A stretch of DNA of 64,000 nucleotides from Chlorobiota bacterium (GCA_016788565.1 JAEUSP010000085.1:1-64000), one strand, 5' to 3'. Numbered from the stretch's first letter, positions 44,419-53,736 are shown. Program-made: numbers and translations. The notes: a model not told the origin generated them from the sequence alone.

Positions 44419-44802
44419 CTACAACTGTAAGTCTTTGGAGGTTGCTTCGTACTTGCTGGGGCATTTGGTTAGGATGTTCGTTGCCACGAACTCCCCGTTC
44501 TCCACCCTACCGGTACAGACCACCTCGGTAGCGATTTCAAAGTTATTCGGCTTGGCACCTTCAAACTTCACCGGCATGGTGTTGCCGTCGCGATCCTGCA
44601 TGGTGAAGGTGAACAGATTGCTGGCAGCGTTGTATTCCTGCCCTTTTTCTTTCACCCAAACGCCGGCCACCTGCACTTTGCTTCCCGATTCGGAGGCGCG
44701 TGGGAAGTTCATATACTCCACGCCACGGCTTTCAACAACGATAAACGCCGTGACCAGCACAGCAAAGGCGATAACGGCCCCGATGATATACTTTGGTTTC
44801 AT
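44419..44802 (-). CDS. ccmE: Cytochrome c maturation protein CcmE, cysteine variant
   Basis: 127 residues: a membrane anchor (about 5-24) and the periplasmic OB fold. The heme-attachment motif is NILTKCPSKYE, giving Cys114 and Tyr118 (CxxxY) instead of the usual HxxxY. Variant System I pathways in archaea and some bacteria use such a cysteine CcmE and lack CcmH. Its start overlaps the ccmD stop by four bases. Confidence 0.9.
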   Translation of the reverse strand: MKPKYIIGAVIAFAVLVTAFIVVESRGVEYMNFPRASESGSKVQVAGVWVKEKGQEYNAASNLFTFTMQDRDGNTMPVKFEGAKPNNFEIATEVVCTGRVENGEFVATNILTKCPSKYEATSKDLQL

Positions 44803-44933
44803 GGTTGTGGTTCCTCTTGTTCAAGTTTTCGCAGCCGAGCATCAATCCGATTTAGGTAGATCAGCAACCCGCTTAGGATCAAGAGTGCGATAATGAGAAC
44901 AACGTAGATAGAGTGTTCGGATAGGAATTGCAT
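44799..44933 (-). CDS. ccmD: Small CcmD-like membrane protein
   Basis: 44 residues, MQFLSEHSIYVVLIIALLI followed by a helix end and a charged tail LNRIDARLRKLEQEEPQP. This is the layout of CcmD, the small partner of CcmC that releases holo-CcmE. It lies between ccmC and ccmE and overlaps the ccmE start by four bases (ATGA). It is too short for ordinary gene calling. Confidence 0.8.
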   Translation of the reverse strand: MQFLSEHSIYVVLIIALLILSGLLIYLNRIDARLRKLEQEEPQP

Positions 44934-44990
44934 GGTTGTTGGTTGGCAATCGTTCAGTGTATGAAGTTGATCGCTTCGGCAAGCCGCGGC

Positions 44991-46091
44991 TTACAGACGA
45001 ACCACCGTCGGCCCCATTGCCGATGATGGTTGTTTCTCTCGGTTATCCATCCCCGCTGCGCGGCGTTCCCGGCGCATCCCCAGCAGCCGCGTGCGGACAG
45101 CAACGTTCAGCATCCAGAAGTAGAGGACAATAAACGCAAAGATTGCCAGGCCGTAGATGACCTGCATCACAATGTTCATCGAATCGGCTTGACCCGATAG
45201 CACTGGGCCGGAGTTCACATCCCCTTTCGAGCCGGGGTGCAGCCCGCCGGCAATGCGTGGATAGACGAACATGAAGAAGGTGACCGGCAGCACCAGAATC
45301 ACCATATAGACTGCGGAAATTCTTCCCCGCTGGTCCTGGTTCTCGATGGCAGAACGGAGCGCGAAGTAGGCCCCGAAGACAATCAGCACAATGGTGATAG
45401 AGATCAGCCGGGGATCGTCCCAGGTCCAGAATGTTCCCCAATTAAAGCGCGCCCACACCGAACCGGTGATGGTTGCTAACAGGCAGAAAATCCCCCCCAA
45501 CGCGGCAGCCGAGCTTGCGATGATGTCGTGTTCGATCTTCCGTTTGCGCAAGTAGGCAATCGCAAAGCCGAACGCCACAAACCAAGCGATTTGCGCCACC
45601 CATGCCGAAGGGACATGGAAATAGAGATTGCGGGCGCGTTCTTCCAGCCCGGGGATCAGCGGCGCGGTGACAATGGGGTTCACCGAAGCAACCCGTTCGG
45701 CCTCGAACAATTTTTCCGCACGGACGAAGCGGGCATCAAGGATCACCTGGTCGCCAGGTTGAATATCGGAAGGGTTGATCCCCGCGCCGGCTAACCGGAA
45801 CGTATCCAAATCACCATCGGAATCTTGCAGCACCGCAAGGCCGTTGGTTGGGGCTTGTATCACCTTCCCCATCACCGGAAGCAGTGGCGGAGTGTCCTTG
45901 GTCATGCTGATCATTTTTGCCGAGCCGAAGGTCCCCCCGGTTGGCACGCCGAACCCAACAATCACCAACACCACAAGGGCCACCATTGCAACGGCGCGCC
46001 ACCAAAACGGGCGCGGCTTGGTAATGCCACCGGGATAGAAGCCGAGGAACATCCCCAGGGCAAACCCGCCGAAGATGAGAAGTGCTTTCAT
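44991..46091 (-). CDS. ccmC: Heme transporter CcmC with an extra N-terminal domain
   Basis: 366 residues. The C-terminal part (about 140-366) is the standard six-helix CcmC/CcsA-type core, with FHVPSAWVAQIAW and the WWD-type motif WGTFWTWDDPRLIS, which loads heme on CcmE. Before it lie one or two helices and a soluble beta-rich segment (about 52-130; VMGKVIQAPTNGLAVLQD, GDQVILDARFVRAEKL) that may be a small OB fold. The extension is not part of normal CcmC. It begins 14 bases after ccmB. Confidence 0.9.
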   Translation of the reverse strand: MKALLIFGGFALGMFLGFYPGGITKPRPFWWRAVAMVALVVLVIVGFGVPTGGTFGSAKMISMTKDTPPLLPVMGKVIQAPTNGLAVLQDSDGDLDTFRLAGAGINPSDIQPGDQVILDARFVRAEKLFEAERVASVNPIVTAPLIPGLEERARNLYFHVPSAWVAQIAWFVAFGFAIAYLRKRKIEHDIIASSAAALGGIFCLLATITGSVWARFNWGTFWTWDDPRLISITIVLIVFGAYFALRSAIENQDQRGRISAVYMVILVLPVTFFMFVYPRIAGGLHPGSKGDVNSGPVLSGQADSMNIVMQVIYGLAIFAFIVLYFWMLNVAVRTRLLGMRRERRAAGMDNREKQPSSAMGPTVVRL

Positions 46092-46105
46092 GGAGTATTC
46101 GTTGA

Positions 46106-46762
46106 TTATTCCTTCCAGAGAGAATCGAAGAGGATGTAGCTGACGACAATCACCAGCACTGAATAGAGGAGCAACAGCAGCAACGGTTCGGCCATCACCC
46201 CCAACGCTGCACCGGCAAACGCACGCCCAAGAAGGTCAATTCCCAACACCATCAGCGGCAGCAGAATTGGGAAACAGAGCACCGGAAACAGCGCGCTTTT
46301 GGAGGAAGACCGGGCAATAATCGCCGAAGCAATTGTGAGCGACGCGGCAAACCCGAAACTGCACAGAAGCAACACGATCACCAGAGCAAACGGCGAACCC
46401 AACTGCACGTTGGTGGAGAAAAACAGGTAGAGCATCCCCACCACTGCATTGACCCCAACAGCAAACAGCAAGTTCACCAGCAGCTTCCCGAAATAGACTG
46501 GGATTGCCGAGGTTGTTAGCCGCAGCAGCAGCACCGTGCCACGCTCTTCCTCGCTTACGAACGTGCGGCCAAGCCCGGTCACCGCAGTGAAAAACATGCT
46601 AACCCACAACATCCCCGAAGCAATCCCGACGGGAACTTTCACTTCCTCGCGAGCGGCATACACCAGCACCACCACCGTCACCACGGCCACCATCGCAAGT
46701 GAGTTCAGCGCGAATCGGGTGCGAAGCTCACTTCGGATATCTTTTGCCGCAACAGCAGCCAT
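46106..46762 (-). CDS. ccmB: Heme exporter subunit CcmB
   Basis: 218 residues, six helices, with the CcmB pattern KDIRSELRTRFALNS, EEERGTVLLLRLTT and FGFAASLTIASAI. CcmB is the membrane partner of the CcmA ATPase and helps release holo-CcmE. I choose the ATG at 46762, because a longer frame runs into a MITE-like repeat. The partner ccmA is not adjacent and was not found in the window. Confidence 0.88.
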   Translation of the reverse strand: MAAVAAKDIRSELRTRFALNSLAMVAVVTVVVLVYAAREEVKVPVGIASGMLWVSMFFTAVTGLGRTFVSEEERGTVLLLRLTTSAIPVYFGKLLVNLLFAVGVNAVVGMLYLFFSTNVQLGSPFALVIVLLLCSFGFAASLTIASAIIARSSSKSALFPVLCFPILLPLMVLGIDLLGRAFAGAALGVMAEPLLLLLLYSVLVIVVSYILFDSLWKE

Positions 46763-47154
46763 TTGTTGGAATGCTTTGGCAAGCGTGGAAGGCACAGCGT
46801 TGATTCCGCAGTAATGGTTATACTCCAAACAGAATGGTTTGCGAAAAACCTAGTCGTTGTCATTCCCGCGAAAGCGGGAATCCATAGCGAACCTAGCTGA
46901 GTAGAGTTTCGCAAACCAATTTGCGCCGAGTATAGCCCCAGTTGAAGTTTTCTACCGAAGCAAGCTACGGAATTCACGATAGGGATTGCTGTCGCAGCGT
47001 TTTTCAAACTGTGGGAACGACCTCACCCCTGTTCAAGCAGCTCCGATACAGTGAAGGCACGAAATCTCGAGGATTGCTCCCCAGAATCCATGCCTCCATC
47101 ACTGCCATGTGTTACTCTATTCGATTGCGTCTGTACGATTGGGGTTGCCGTGCG
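46763..47154. other. Intergenic region containing a MITE-like element
   Basis: 392 bases upstream of ccmB and downstream of the multiheme cytochrome. A MITE-like element is at 46818-46934. Nothing else was recognised. Confidence 0.6.
46818..46934. mobile_element. MITE-like palindromic element, copy B
   Basis: About 117 bases bounded by tatactcc and cgagtata ends, with inner arms tggtttgcgaaa / tttcgcaaacca and a central cattcccgcgaaagcgggaa hairpin. It is the reverse orientation of copy A and shares almost its whole length. Confidence 0.8.
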
Positions 47155-49149
47155 CTACGGCAGCACAATCACTTTTTCGCTGGTGGTTCCAGCCGGCGTT
47201 GTGATGCGAACCATGTAGGCCCCGCTTGCCACCCGCTTGCCGAAGTTATCGTTGGCATCCCACACCACTGAGTAGTTCCCTGGCTCGGTCATCCCGCTGG
47301 AAACGTAGCGGACGTTTCGACCAAGCATATCCACAATCTGCACCCTCACGCTCGCGCGGGACTTCACGTTGTACTGGATGTTCAGCGTGTTGCCGGATAC
47401 CATTGGGTTTGGAGCCATGCCGGTGACGGCAATGTCCGAGGCTTCGACTCCAGATTGATTATGCCGTGTTGACCATCCCCATTGCTTCCAACGCTTGAAC
47501 AGGGTATCGGCCAACAGGCTATCCGATTTCTCCTTGTAGAAGACTGGATTCAGATCAACGAGTCCAAAATCTGGTGCCAGTGGGTCGCCCGGTTTGCGGT
47601 TTCGTTCGCCGCGCCCGTTGCGGTGGCAACCTGCGGCGCAGGTGTTAATCGTGCCGAGTGTTGCGCCACGGCGGTAGTACCAGATCGTCTCTTCTGGAGA
47701 AATCACCTTAAAGCTGTGATCGGTGAAGTTAAACTTGCCGTCGAAGGAGATGGTTGCGGTTGCCGTAAAGTGGCAATTCACACACTGGCTTACCCCTTGC
47801 GAGTGGAACGTGTGTGCGTTCACAGTTTTCCCATCCAAGATGGTATCACGCCCCAGATTATCGGCGGGGAACTCACTCTTTCCTCCCTGCGCTTTTGGAA
47901 TACCGTGGCAGCTCATGCAGCCAACACCATCCTCCAAGGAGTAGTAATCATCTTTCAACTGGAACGGTAGTCCTGGCTTGTTGTAGTGAGACAAGTGGCA
48001 ATCGGAGCAGCCATCAACGAATAGATGAGACTTGTACTGAGACGAACGTGAGTAATCATCGCCATGCTGGTGGTGGGCGTAGGAAGTTTTTCCATCGTCC
48101 CACACTGTTGGGCGTGCAAAAAGGAAGTCGCTCAACGGACGATCGCCACCGGGGATGAACGGCTCGTTATTAGTTTCATCAAATGGGTAGCGGTGGATAC
48201 GGCCTGGCTTGCTGGGGCCACGAGTGTGGCAGTAGTTGCAAAGGTCCAATTTTCGGTCGGTTCCTTCCTTGGTTTTTGGCAGCACCGAGTATGCAAAGAT
48301 GTTATCCTTCCGTGGGCTTGCAACGTGCTCCGAGCCTGGGCCGTGGCAGCTTTCGCAGCCGACTTTAACGTTCTGATCGGTCAAGGCAGAATCACCTTCG
48401 GCCACACCAACCCAAGTTGCATAGTTTGCGGTGTCGGTTGTGCCCGGTTTGGGATCCACAACCAAGCCGAACCCGTTTACGTGGCAAGCCGCACATTCGT
48501 GATCCCACGACAGCTTCAGGAATTCATTCTTTTCCCAGCGGAGGAACCGTGCACCACCAGTGCTTGGGTCGTTTGCTTGGTACCATTTCTGCATATCCAA
48601 CCCAACCCAATAACCAGTATCGGATTGGTTACGATACTCGGGAAGCACGTACTGGAACGGGGGAACGTAGTAGGCTCCGTTGACCTCCACTAAGAATCGT
48701 TGCAGCCACCCTTCGCCGCCGTAGGTGTAGGCCACTTTCATTTTTGGCAGGGAGTCACCACCGCCCGAAAAGCGGAGTTGGATGTAGTATTCATCCTCAC
48801 GCTCCCCCTTGCTTAGCTCAATCAGCAACGTATCCTGCCCTGGCGTTGGAATGCCTTGGTCATAAATTTTCAACACACGTTTTTCGCGGAACCAGCGGTC
48901 AATAATCACCGTCTCTGGATTTGGCCGCAGGTGAATCTTGGTGTGCATCGTTTCCATGAACGCTGCCGCACCTTTGTAGCTTTCTCCGTTTCCATACTGC
49001 CCCGCATGGCAGTTTGCCGTCAGGCACGATTGCACACCGGTGTACGTACGCGCCGCAGGCTTCGGAGAGGATTTGGTGTTGATGGCCACCAGCACGCCAG
49101 CAGCAACAAGCAAGGCTGCTGCAAGGTAGTAACGTAGGGCTTTGGTCAT
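47155..49149 (-). CDS. Multiheme cytochrome c with T9SS sorting domain
   Basis: 664 residues. N-terminal export segment (about 5-24). Six classical CxxCH motifs: CAACH 219, CESCH 265, CNYCH 304, CSDCH 381, CMSCH 411 and CVNCH 456. Two unusual ones: CLTANCH at 42 (CX4CH) and CAAGCH at 504 (CX3CH), so up to eight hemes. From about residue 573, a NPMVSGNTLNIQY... sequence ending SEKVIVLP resembles the T9SS type A sorting domain. A surface electron-transfer role is inferred. It lies upstream of the ccm operon on the same strand. Confidence 0.85.
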   Translation of the reverse strand: MTKALRYYLAAALLVAAGVLVAINTKSSPKPAARTYTGVQSCLTANCHAGQYGNGESYKGAAAFMETMHTKIHLRPNPETVIIDRWFREKRVLKIYDQGIPTPGQDTLLIELSKGEREDEYYIQLRFSGGGDSLPKMKVAYTYGGEGWLQRFLVEVNGAYYVPPFQYVLPEYRNQSDTGYWVGLDMQKWYQANDPSTGGARFLRWEKNEFLKLSWDHECAACHVNGFGLVVDPKPGTTDTANYATWVGVAEGDSALTDQNVKVGCESCHGPGSEHVASPRKDNIFAYSVLPKTKEGTDRKLDLCNYCHTRGPSKPGRIHRYPFDETNNEPFIPGGDRPLSDFLFARPTVWDDGKTSYAHHQHGDDYSRSSQYKSHLFVDGCSDCHLSHYNKPGLPFQLKDDYYSLEDGVGCMSCHGIPKAQGGKSEFPADNLGRDTILDGKTVNAHTFHSQGVSQCVNCHFTATATISFDGKFNFTDHSFKVISPEETIWYYRRGATLGTINTCAAGCHRNGRGERNRKPGDPLAPDFGLVDLNPVFYKEKSDSLLADTLFKRWKQWGWSTRHNQSGVEASDIAVTGMAPNPMVSGNTLNIQYNVKSRASVRVQIVDMLGRNVRYVSSGMTEPGNYSVVWDANDNFGKRVASGAYMVRITTPAGTTSEKVIVLP

Positions 49150-49445
49150 GGCTTTGGGCAGTTATTGGCTTTGGCAAGCCTGTTGAAACGGAGGTATTTC
49201 CGGCAGCACGGAAGTGAAGACTCCGTACAAACCGGATGTGTTACATCAATGGCTAAAATTGTTGATTGGCTGGCAGCAAGCCAGAAATCACGCATGAACG
49301 GAACGCACAGCAGAAGGACGCGGAGAGCATCCCATGCCTTGCTTGCTTGCGGAATGGTTTCGGAAAGCCGGAAAGGAGCTAAAGAAATGACAGCGGTGGC
49401 AAACATAGACTTTTTTTCCAGACAGCAGCATCCTGTATGAGCAAT
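49150..49445. other. Intergenic region, no gene seen
   Basis: 296 bases; it should hold the promoter of the multiheme cytochrome gene on the minus strand, but I found no clear TAnnTTTG element. Confidence 0.4.
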
Positions 49446-50603
49446 CTACCGCTGCTGCACTGTTCGCGTGTGCTCCATCATCCCCTCGACAAAGGCATCC
49501 CAGCTATACTTCTTCCGTTCTTGGATGATGTTGTGAGAGAATTGCTGGAGCGTGCTGTTGTGGTACATCTTATCAACTGCGTTGGCAATTCCGTTGGGGG
49601 AAGGGTCATCTATCACAAACCCGGTGTTGCCATCCACCACCACCTCACCTAAGCTGCCAACGTTGGTGACAATCAGCGGTGTGGCGAAGTTGTAGGCAAT
49701 CTGGACAATGCCGCTGTTGGTGGCCGAGTGGTAGGGCTGAACAAGCATATCGGCTGCCGAAAACCAGAGGGCGACTTCATCGTTCGGCACGTAGCGATCC
49801 ACAATGGTGATGTTACCGCTTACCCCCCCCTGCTGGATTTGCTGCAAGTACGGTCCCTTCTTTTTTTCGCCGCCAAAGAACTCACCAACCACATACAACT
49901 GGGCATCGGGGTGGCGGCGGACGATTTCGGGCATTGCCGCAAGCAGCCGATCCAGCCCTTTGTACTGGCGCACAAAACCAAAAAAGAGAAGCACTTTTTT
50001 TGCATTAATTCCCAGCTGCTGGCGGGCCTGTTGGGGATCAAGTTTTGCACCGAAATTTTCGTACATCGGGTGGGGGGTCAGCCGCTGGGGGATTGCGGGA
50101 TAGGCGGCTGCAAGCTGGTTATAAACTGTGCTGGATTGAGTAAGAGCCAGACTGCAATAACGGAAAAATTTATCGGTCAGAAATCTGTCAATTAGCCGCC
50201 GTTCGTGCGGAAATAGATTGTCCACAATCACCATGATATCCTTCCTCCCTTCATGCCGGGCCCGCTTGGCAATGCTGGAAAATGCCGGAGCCAGCATTGG
50301 GGTCCAGTACTTGAACGCAATCAAATCGTAGTTCCGCTGGTGAAGTTCCCTCCCCACCGCTTTCCAGTTACCGAAGCTCATACTGTCAATCAATCGCTCC
50401 GATTTCACTTGCTCGGCAAACCCGCCCCCGTCCCCTATTTCTTCCTGAAACCTTCCAGGATAGAGGATTTTGGGATATTGCCGGCGGAAGGTGATAACAT
50501 CCACCGCATGGCCATGCTTCCGCAAGTAGATGGCAAGCATGTTGGTGTGGTGGGCAATCCCGCCACGCAACGGGAACGCTGGGCCAATCAAAGCAATCTT
50601 CAT
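49446..50603 (-). CDS. Glycosyltransferase family 4 type
   Basis: 385 residues of the GT-B fold. N-terminal FPLRGGIAHHTNMLA is the acceptor-side glycine loop; the C-terminal donor domain has GFVRQYKGLDRLL, ADMLVQPYHSATNSGIVQIA, and GFVIDDPSPNGIA. It transfers a sugar to a polysaccharide or lipid acceptor; donor and acceptor are unknown. The start at 50603 is chosen because upstream in-frame sequence is not similar. It is divergent from purF across 67 bases. Confidence 0.85.
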   Translation of the reverse strand: MKIALIGPAFPLRGGIAHHTNMLAIYLRKHGHAVDVITFRRQYPKILYPGRFQEEIGDGGGFAEQVKSERLIDSMSFGNWKAVGRELHQRNYDLIAFKYWTPMLAPAFSSIAKRARHEGRKDIMVIVDNLFPHERRLIDRFLTDKFFRYCSLALTQSSTVYNQLAAAYPAIPQRLTPHPMYENFGAKLDPQQARQQLGINAKKVLLFFGFVRQYKGLDRLLAAMPEIVRRHPDAQLYVVGEFFGGEKKKGPYLQQIQQGGVSGNITIVDRYVPNDEVALWFSAADMLVQPYHSATNSGIVQIAYNFATPLIVTNVGSLGEVVVDGNTGFVIDDPSPNGIANAVDKMYHNSTLQQFSHNIIQERKKYSWDAFVEGMMEHTRTVQQR

Positions 50604-50670
50604 GGTTGTGGTACGCTCTTCCTGTCGTAAGTTTGAACGGTTTTCTTGAACACTCACTGAACTTCCCTGT

Positions 50671-52200
50671 ATGGAATTTCCACAATCCGCCGAAACCACA
50701 TCCCAACAACGCGAAATTGATAAGCCACTCTGCAACTGCGGCGTTGTTGGCATTTTCAATAACCCACGGGCTTCGGTGATGACCTACTACGCGCTTCACG
50801 CCCTGCAACATCGTGGCCAGGAAGCCGCCGGAATTGTGGCTTCCCGGCCAAGCCAGTCGCGCCCCGGTAAACGGACCTTCACCATCCACAAGGATCACGG
50901 GCTTGTGCTGGATGTCTTCAACGAAGACATCCTGGTGAAGGACCTTCGGGGCGATTGCTCTATCGGCCACAACCGCTACTCCACCACCGGCAACAATATC
51001 AAACGGGCCAACGTCCAGCCGTTTTTCGTCAATTATCACCACGGCAACCTTGCGCTGGCCCACAACGGAAACTTGACAAATACCCTGACGCTTCGCCGGA
51101 ATCTGAGCAACGATGGTGTGCTGTTCCAAACCACCACCGACTCGGAAATCATGCTCCACCTGATCGCGCGAAGCCGCGAAGATAGCACCGTAGGAAGAAT
51201 TCGGGATGCCTTACGCCAAGTTCGCGGAGCCTACTCCGTCACCATTCTTACCGATGACTGCCTTGTTGCCGCTCGCGACCCCCACGGGTTCCGCCCGCTC
51301 TGCATCGGGAAGTTGGGCGACACCTACATCGTCACCAGCGAAACCTGCGCCCTGGATATTCTTTCTGCAGAGTACGTGCGCGATGTCCGCCCCAACGAGA
51401 TTGTGGTGATTGATGCCGAAACCGTCCGAACCGGCCAGATCCACTCCTACCAAATTGATGATGTCACCCCACGCCCAGCCCACTGCATCTTTGAGTACAT
51501 CTATTTTTCCCGCCCCGATAGCCACATCTTTGGCCACTCGGTGGACAAAGTCCGACGCAAACTGGGGAAACGCCTTGCCGAAGAATCGGGAATGATTAGC
51601 GACCGCCCCGGCGGAAAAGTTGTGGTGATTAACGTCCCCGATTCCTCCAACACCGCAACGCTTGGGTTCCGCCAAGTGAACGAGGAGTTGTACGATCAAG
51701 ATACTCGTTATGAAATTGGGCTGATCCGCAACCACTACGTTGGCCGGACCTTTATTGCCCCTGGCCAATCCAACCGCGAACTGAAAGTGAAGATGAAGTT
51801 CAACGTGGTGCGCGGTGTGCTGGAAGGGCAGCAAGTGGTGGTGGTGGATGACTCCATCGTCCGCGGAACCACCAGCAAAGCGTTGGTGAATTTGGTGAAA
51901 GAAGCCGCCCCACGCAGCGTTCACCTTCGGATCAGCTCGCCGCCAATCACTCACCCCTGCAAGTATGGCATGGACTTCCCCAGCAAGGAAGAACTGATTG
52001 CCAACAACTTCAATCTGAACGTCAGCGCCATCCGCGACTCGCTTGGTGTGGAATCGCTCCACTACCTCTCCATCGAAGGCTTGCTCGACTCCGTCCCGCA
52101 CGAAAACGGCGAAGGCTACTGCACCGCCTGCTTCACCGGAAACTACCCGGTGGAGATTGACTCGGAGGCCAGCAAACTTGCGCTTGAGGAGGTTGGATAG
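50671..52200 (+). CDS. purF: Amidophosphoribosyltransferase
   Basis: 509 residues. A 22-residue propeptide precedes the N-terminal nucleophile Cys23 (CNCGVVGIF). The glutaminase domain carries HRGQEAAGI, and the PRPP-binding loop is VVVDDSIVRGTTSK. Cysteines in CTACFTGNYP support a [4Fe-4S] cluster, as in the Bacillus-type enzyme. It catalyses the first step of purine synthesis. Confidence 0.96.
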   Translation: MEFPQSAETTSQQREIDKPLCNCGVVGIFNNPRASVMTYYALHALQHRGQEAAGIVASRPSQSRPGKRTFTIHKDHGLVLDVFNEDILVKDLRGDCSIGHNRYSTTGNNIKRANVQPFFVNYHHGNLALAHNGNLTNTLTLRRNLSNDGVLFQTTTDSEIMLHLIARSREDSTVGRIRDALRQVRGAYSVTILTDDCLVAARDPHGFRPLCIGKLGDTYIVTSETCALDILSAEYVRDVRPNEIVVIDAETVRTGQIHSYQIDDVTPRPAHCIFEYIYFSRPDSHIFGHSVDKVRRKLGKRLAEESGMISDRPGGKVVVINVPDSSNTATLGFRQVNEELYDQDTRYEIGLIRNHYVGRTFIAPGQSNRELKVKMKFNVVRGVLEGQQVVVVDDSIVRGTTSKALVNLVKEAAPRSVHLRISSPPITHPCKYGMDFPSKEELIANNFNLNVSAIRDSLGVESLHYLSIEGLLDSVPHENGEGYCTACFTGNYPVEIDSEASKLALEEVG

Positions 52201-52917
52201 GTGTATGTTGGCGACCTGCTGATTGGCGCGCTTGCTGGGTTCGCTTTGGCGATTCCACCGGGGCCAATCTCCATTGCCGTGATGAAGCAGGCACTGGAAG
52301 GAAATGGGAAAATCGGAGCGCAGATTGGCGTTGGCGCTGCCTTTGCCGATATGCTGCTGGCCACATTAGCCGCCTTTGCTTCCTCTGCTTTTGTGGATTC
52401 GTTGCTCCGCTCCATCACCTCCTACGGTTGGTTAGTGATGCTGGTGCAAATCGGGTGCATTGTGGCTTTGATATTCTTGGCCCGAAGCTATTTTCAAGCA
52501 ACATCCCAGGCGGTGGTGAAGTCGGCAGCAAAGGGGAAGAAGCAGGAAGAGCGGGCGCAGAATCTTGGATTGCAATCCCCCATTGCGTTGGGGGCGTTGC
52601 TTGGCATTATGAACATCGCCTCACCCACCTTCCTTCCCACCCTAACGCTGGTGATCGGATCGCTCCGCACAAACTCCTACCTGCAAACAGTTGTTGGAGC
52701 TTCCACCACCGATAATATCATCCTTGCTGTTGGCTTTGGCTGTGGGGTGTTCCTCTGGTTTTTTGTGCTGCTTCAGCTGCTGATAAAATTCCGCTCGCGC
52801 ATTCCCACCAATTTCATCGGAAGGGTTTATCGTTTTGCTGGGTGGGCGTTTGTGCTGTTTGCGGTTATCCTTGCCTACAAGGTTGCAACATCAACGGATT
52901 GGGGGAATATCTGGTAG
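52201..52917 (+). CDS. LysE family amino-acid exporter
   Basis: 238 residues with six membrane helices, beginning GALAGFALAIPPGPISIAVM, the conserved LysE/RhtB helix 1. It exports amino acids or related small molecules; substrate unknown. The start is a GTG directly abutting the purF stop, with GAGGAGG inside the last purF codons acting as its ribosome-binding site, so translation is coupled. Confidence 0.88.
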   Translation: MYVGDLLIGALAGFALAIPPGPISIAVMKQALEGNGKIGAQIGVGAAFADMLLATLAAFASSAFVDSLLRSITSYGWLVMLVQIGCIVALIFLARSYFQATSQAVVKSAAKGKKQEERAQNLGLQSPIALGALLGIMNIASPTFLPTLTLVIGSLRTNSYLQTVVGASTTDNIILAVGFGCGVFLWFFVLLQLLIKFRSRIPTNFIGRVYRFAGWAFVLFAVILAYKVATSTDWGNIW

Positions 52918-53031
52918 GCGTTTGTTCGGAGATTGGAGATTGCTGTGTGGTTGATTGATTGCTTCTTCACTCGGTTCTAGGCTGCGTTGTACTGGAATTT
53001 TGTTGTTTGGATTTAAAGCATAGATTATTGC

Positions 53032-53487
53032 TTATTCACAATTGAATGTATTTAATATTTCATCATATTTTTCTTTTAACGAATCTGGCACATGATGATA
53101 ACCTACATTTACTCTATCCCAAGATATGTTTTTCCAATGCCGACCTAATGAATCAACACCGCTAATTTCATATTTATTCCCGAACCATTTTTTTTCTTGA
53201 TATAATTCAAATTTATTTGCTTTTATTAAATTTTCATTGTTTTGGGTTTTATCATTTTGAATATATATCCAACACGAATCTGGATATTCAATAACTTGAT
53301 CTGCATCAAGATAATAGATAAAACTCCAATTGCTTGGTATAATCATGCAGCAATCAGAATCTGCAAAAAATCCTTCTTTTGTCTTCACAACAACTCCATT
53401 TTCAGTTCGTAAACCTGAAAGTCTCGCTATTTGCTTATTACACGAGGCAATAACCACTATTAACAAGGTAATATATTTTGCTTTCAT
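53032..53487 (-). CDS. AT-rich small lipoprotein of unknown function
   Basis: 151 residues. MKAKYITLLIVVIASCN gives a signal peptide and lipobox (IASC), so a lipoprotein. The body contains FIYYLDADQVIEYPD and SWDRVNVGYHHVPDSL with two tryptophans and two cysteines, no known domain. Base composition is much lower in GC than the neighbours, and a degenerate MITE-like element lies upstream, which suggests acquired DNA. The start at 53487 gives a proper signal peptide. Confidence 0.55.
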   Translation of the reverse strand: MKAKYITLLIVVIASCNKQIARLSGLRTENGVVVKTKEGFFADSDCCMIIPSNWSFIYYLDADQVIEYPDSCWIYIQNDKTQNNENLIKANKFELYQEKKWFGNKYEISGVDSLGRHWKNISWDRVNVGYHHVPDSLKEKYDEILNTFNCE

Positions 53488-53575
53488 TGTAGCACTATGA
53501 ATTTGAATCAGGATACCAATCAAGGGGGATTGGTAGATTTTACTCCAATGAAATTGGGTTGTAAGAACACCCACG

Positions 53576-53686
53576 TTTCATTGCCGCGAAGGCAGGAGCA
53601 CGGCGGGTCTGCACAGCACATCCACGTGGGTTAGCCGTACACTCAGCTTCGTAGAATTTCGCGAACCATTTTGTTTAGAATATGGT
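53576..53686. mobile_element. MITE-like element, degenerate copy D
   Basis: Contains attgccgcgaaggcagga, a decayed form of the family core, and cttcgtagaatttcgcgaac followed by agaatat, matching the arm of copies A-C. The left half is diverged. Confidence 0.45.
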
Positions 53687-53736
53687 TCTAGATGAGCCGA
53701 AATTTCATGCCTGCAAAAAGCGGATGCCGTACAACC

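Noticed and set aside
46763-46828. A longer CcmB start (MEYNHYCGINAV)
   Set aside because: It begins inside the MITE-like element and adds residues not expected for CcmB.
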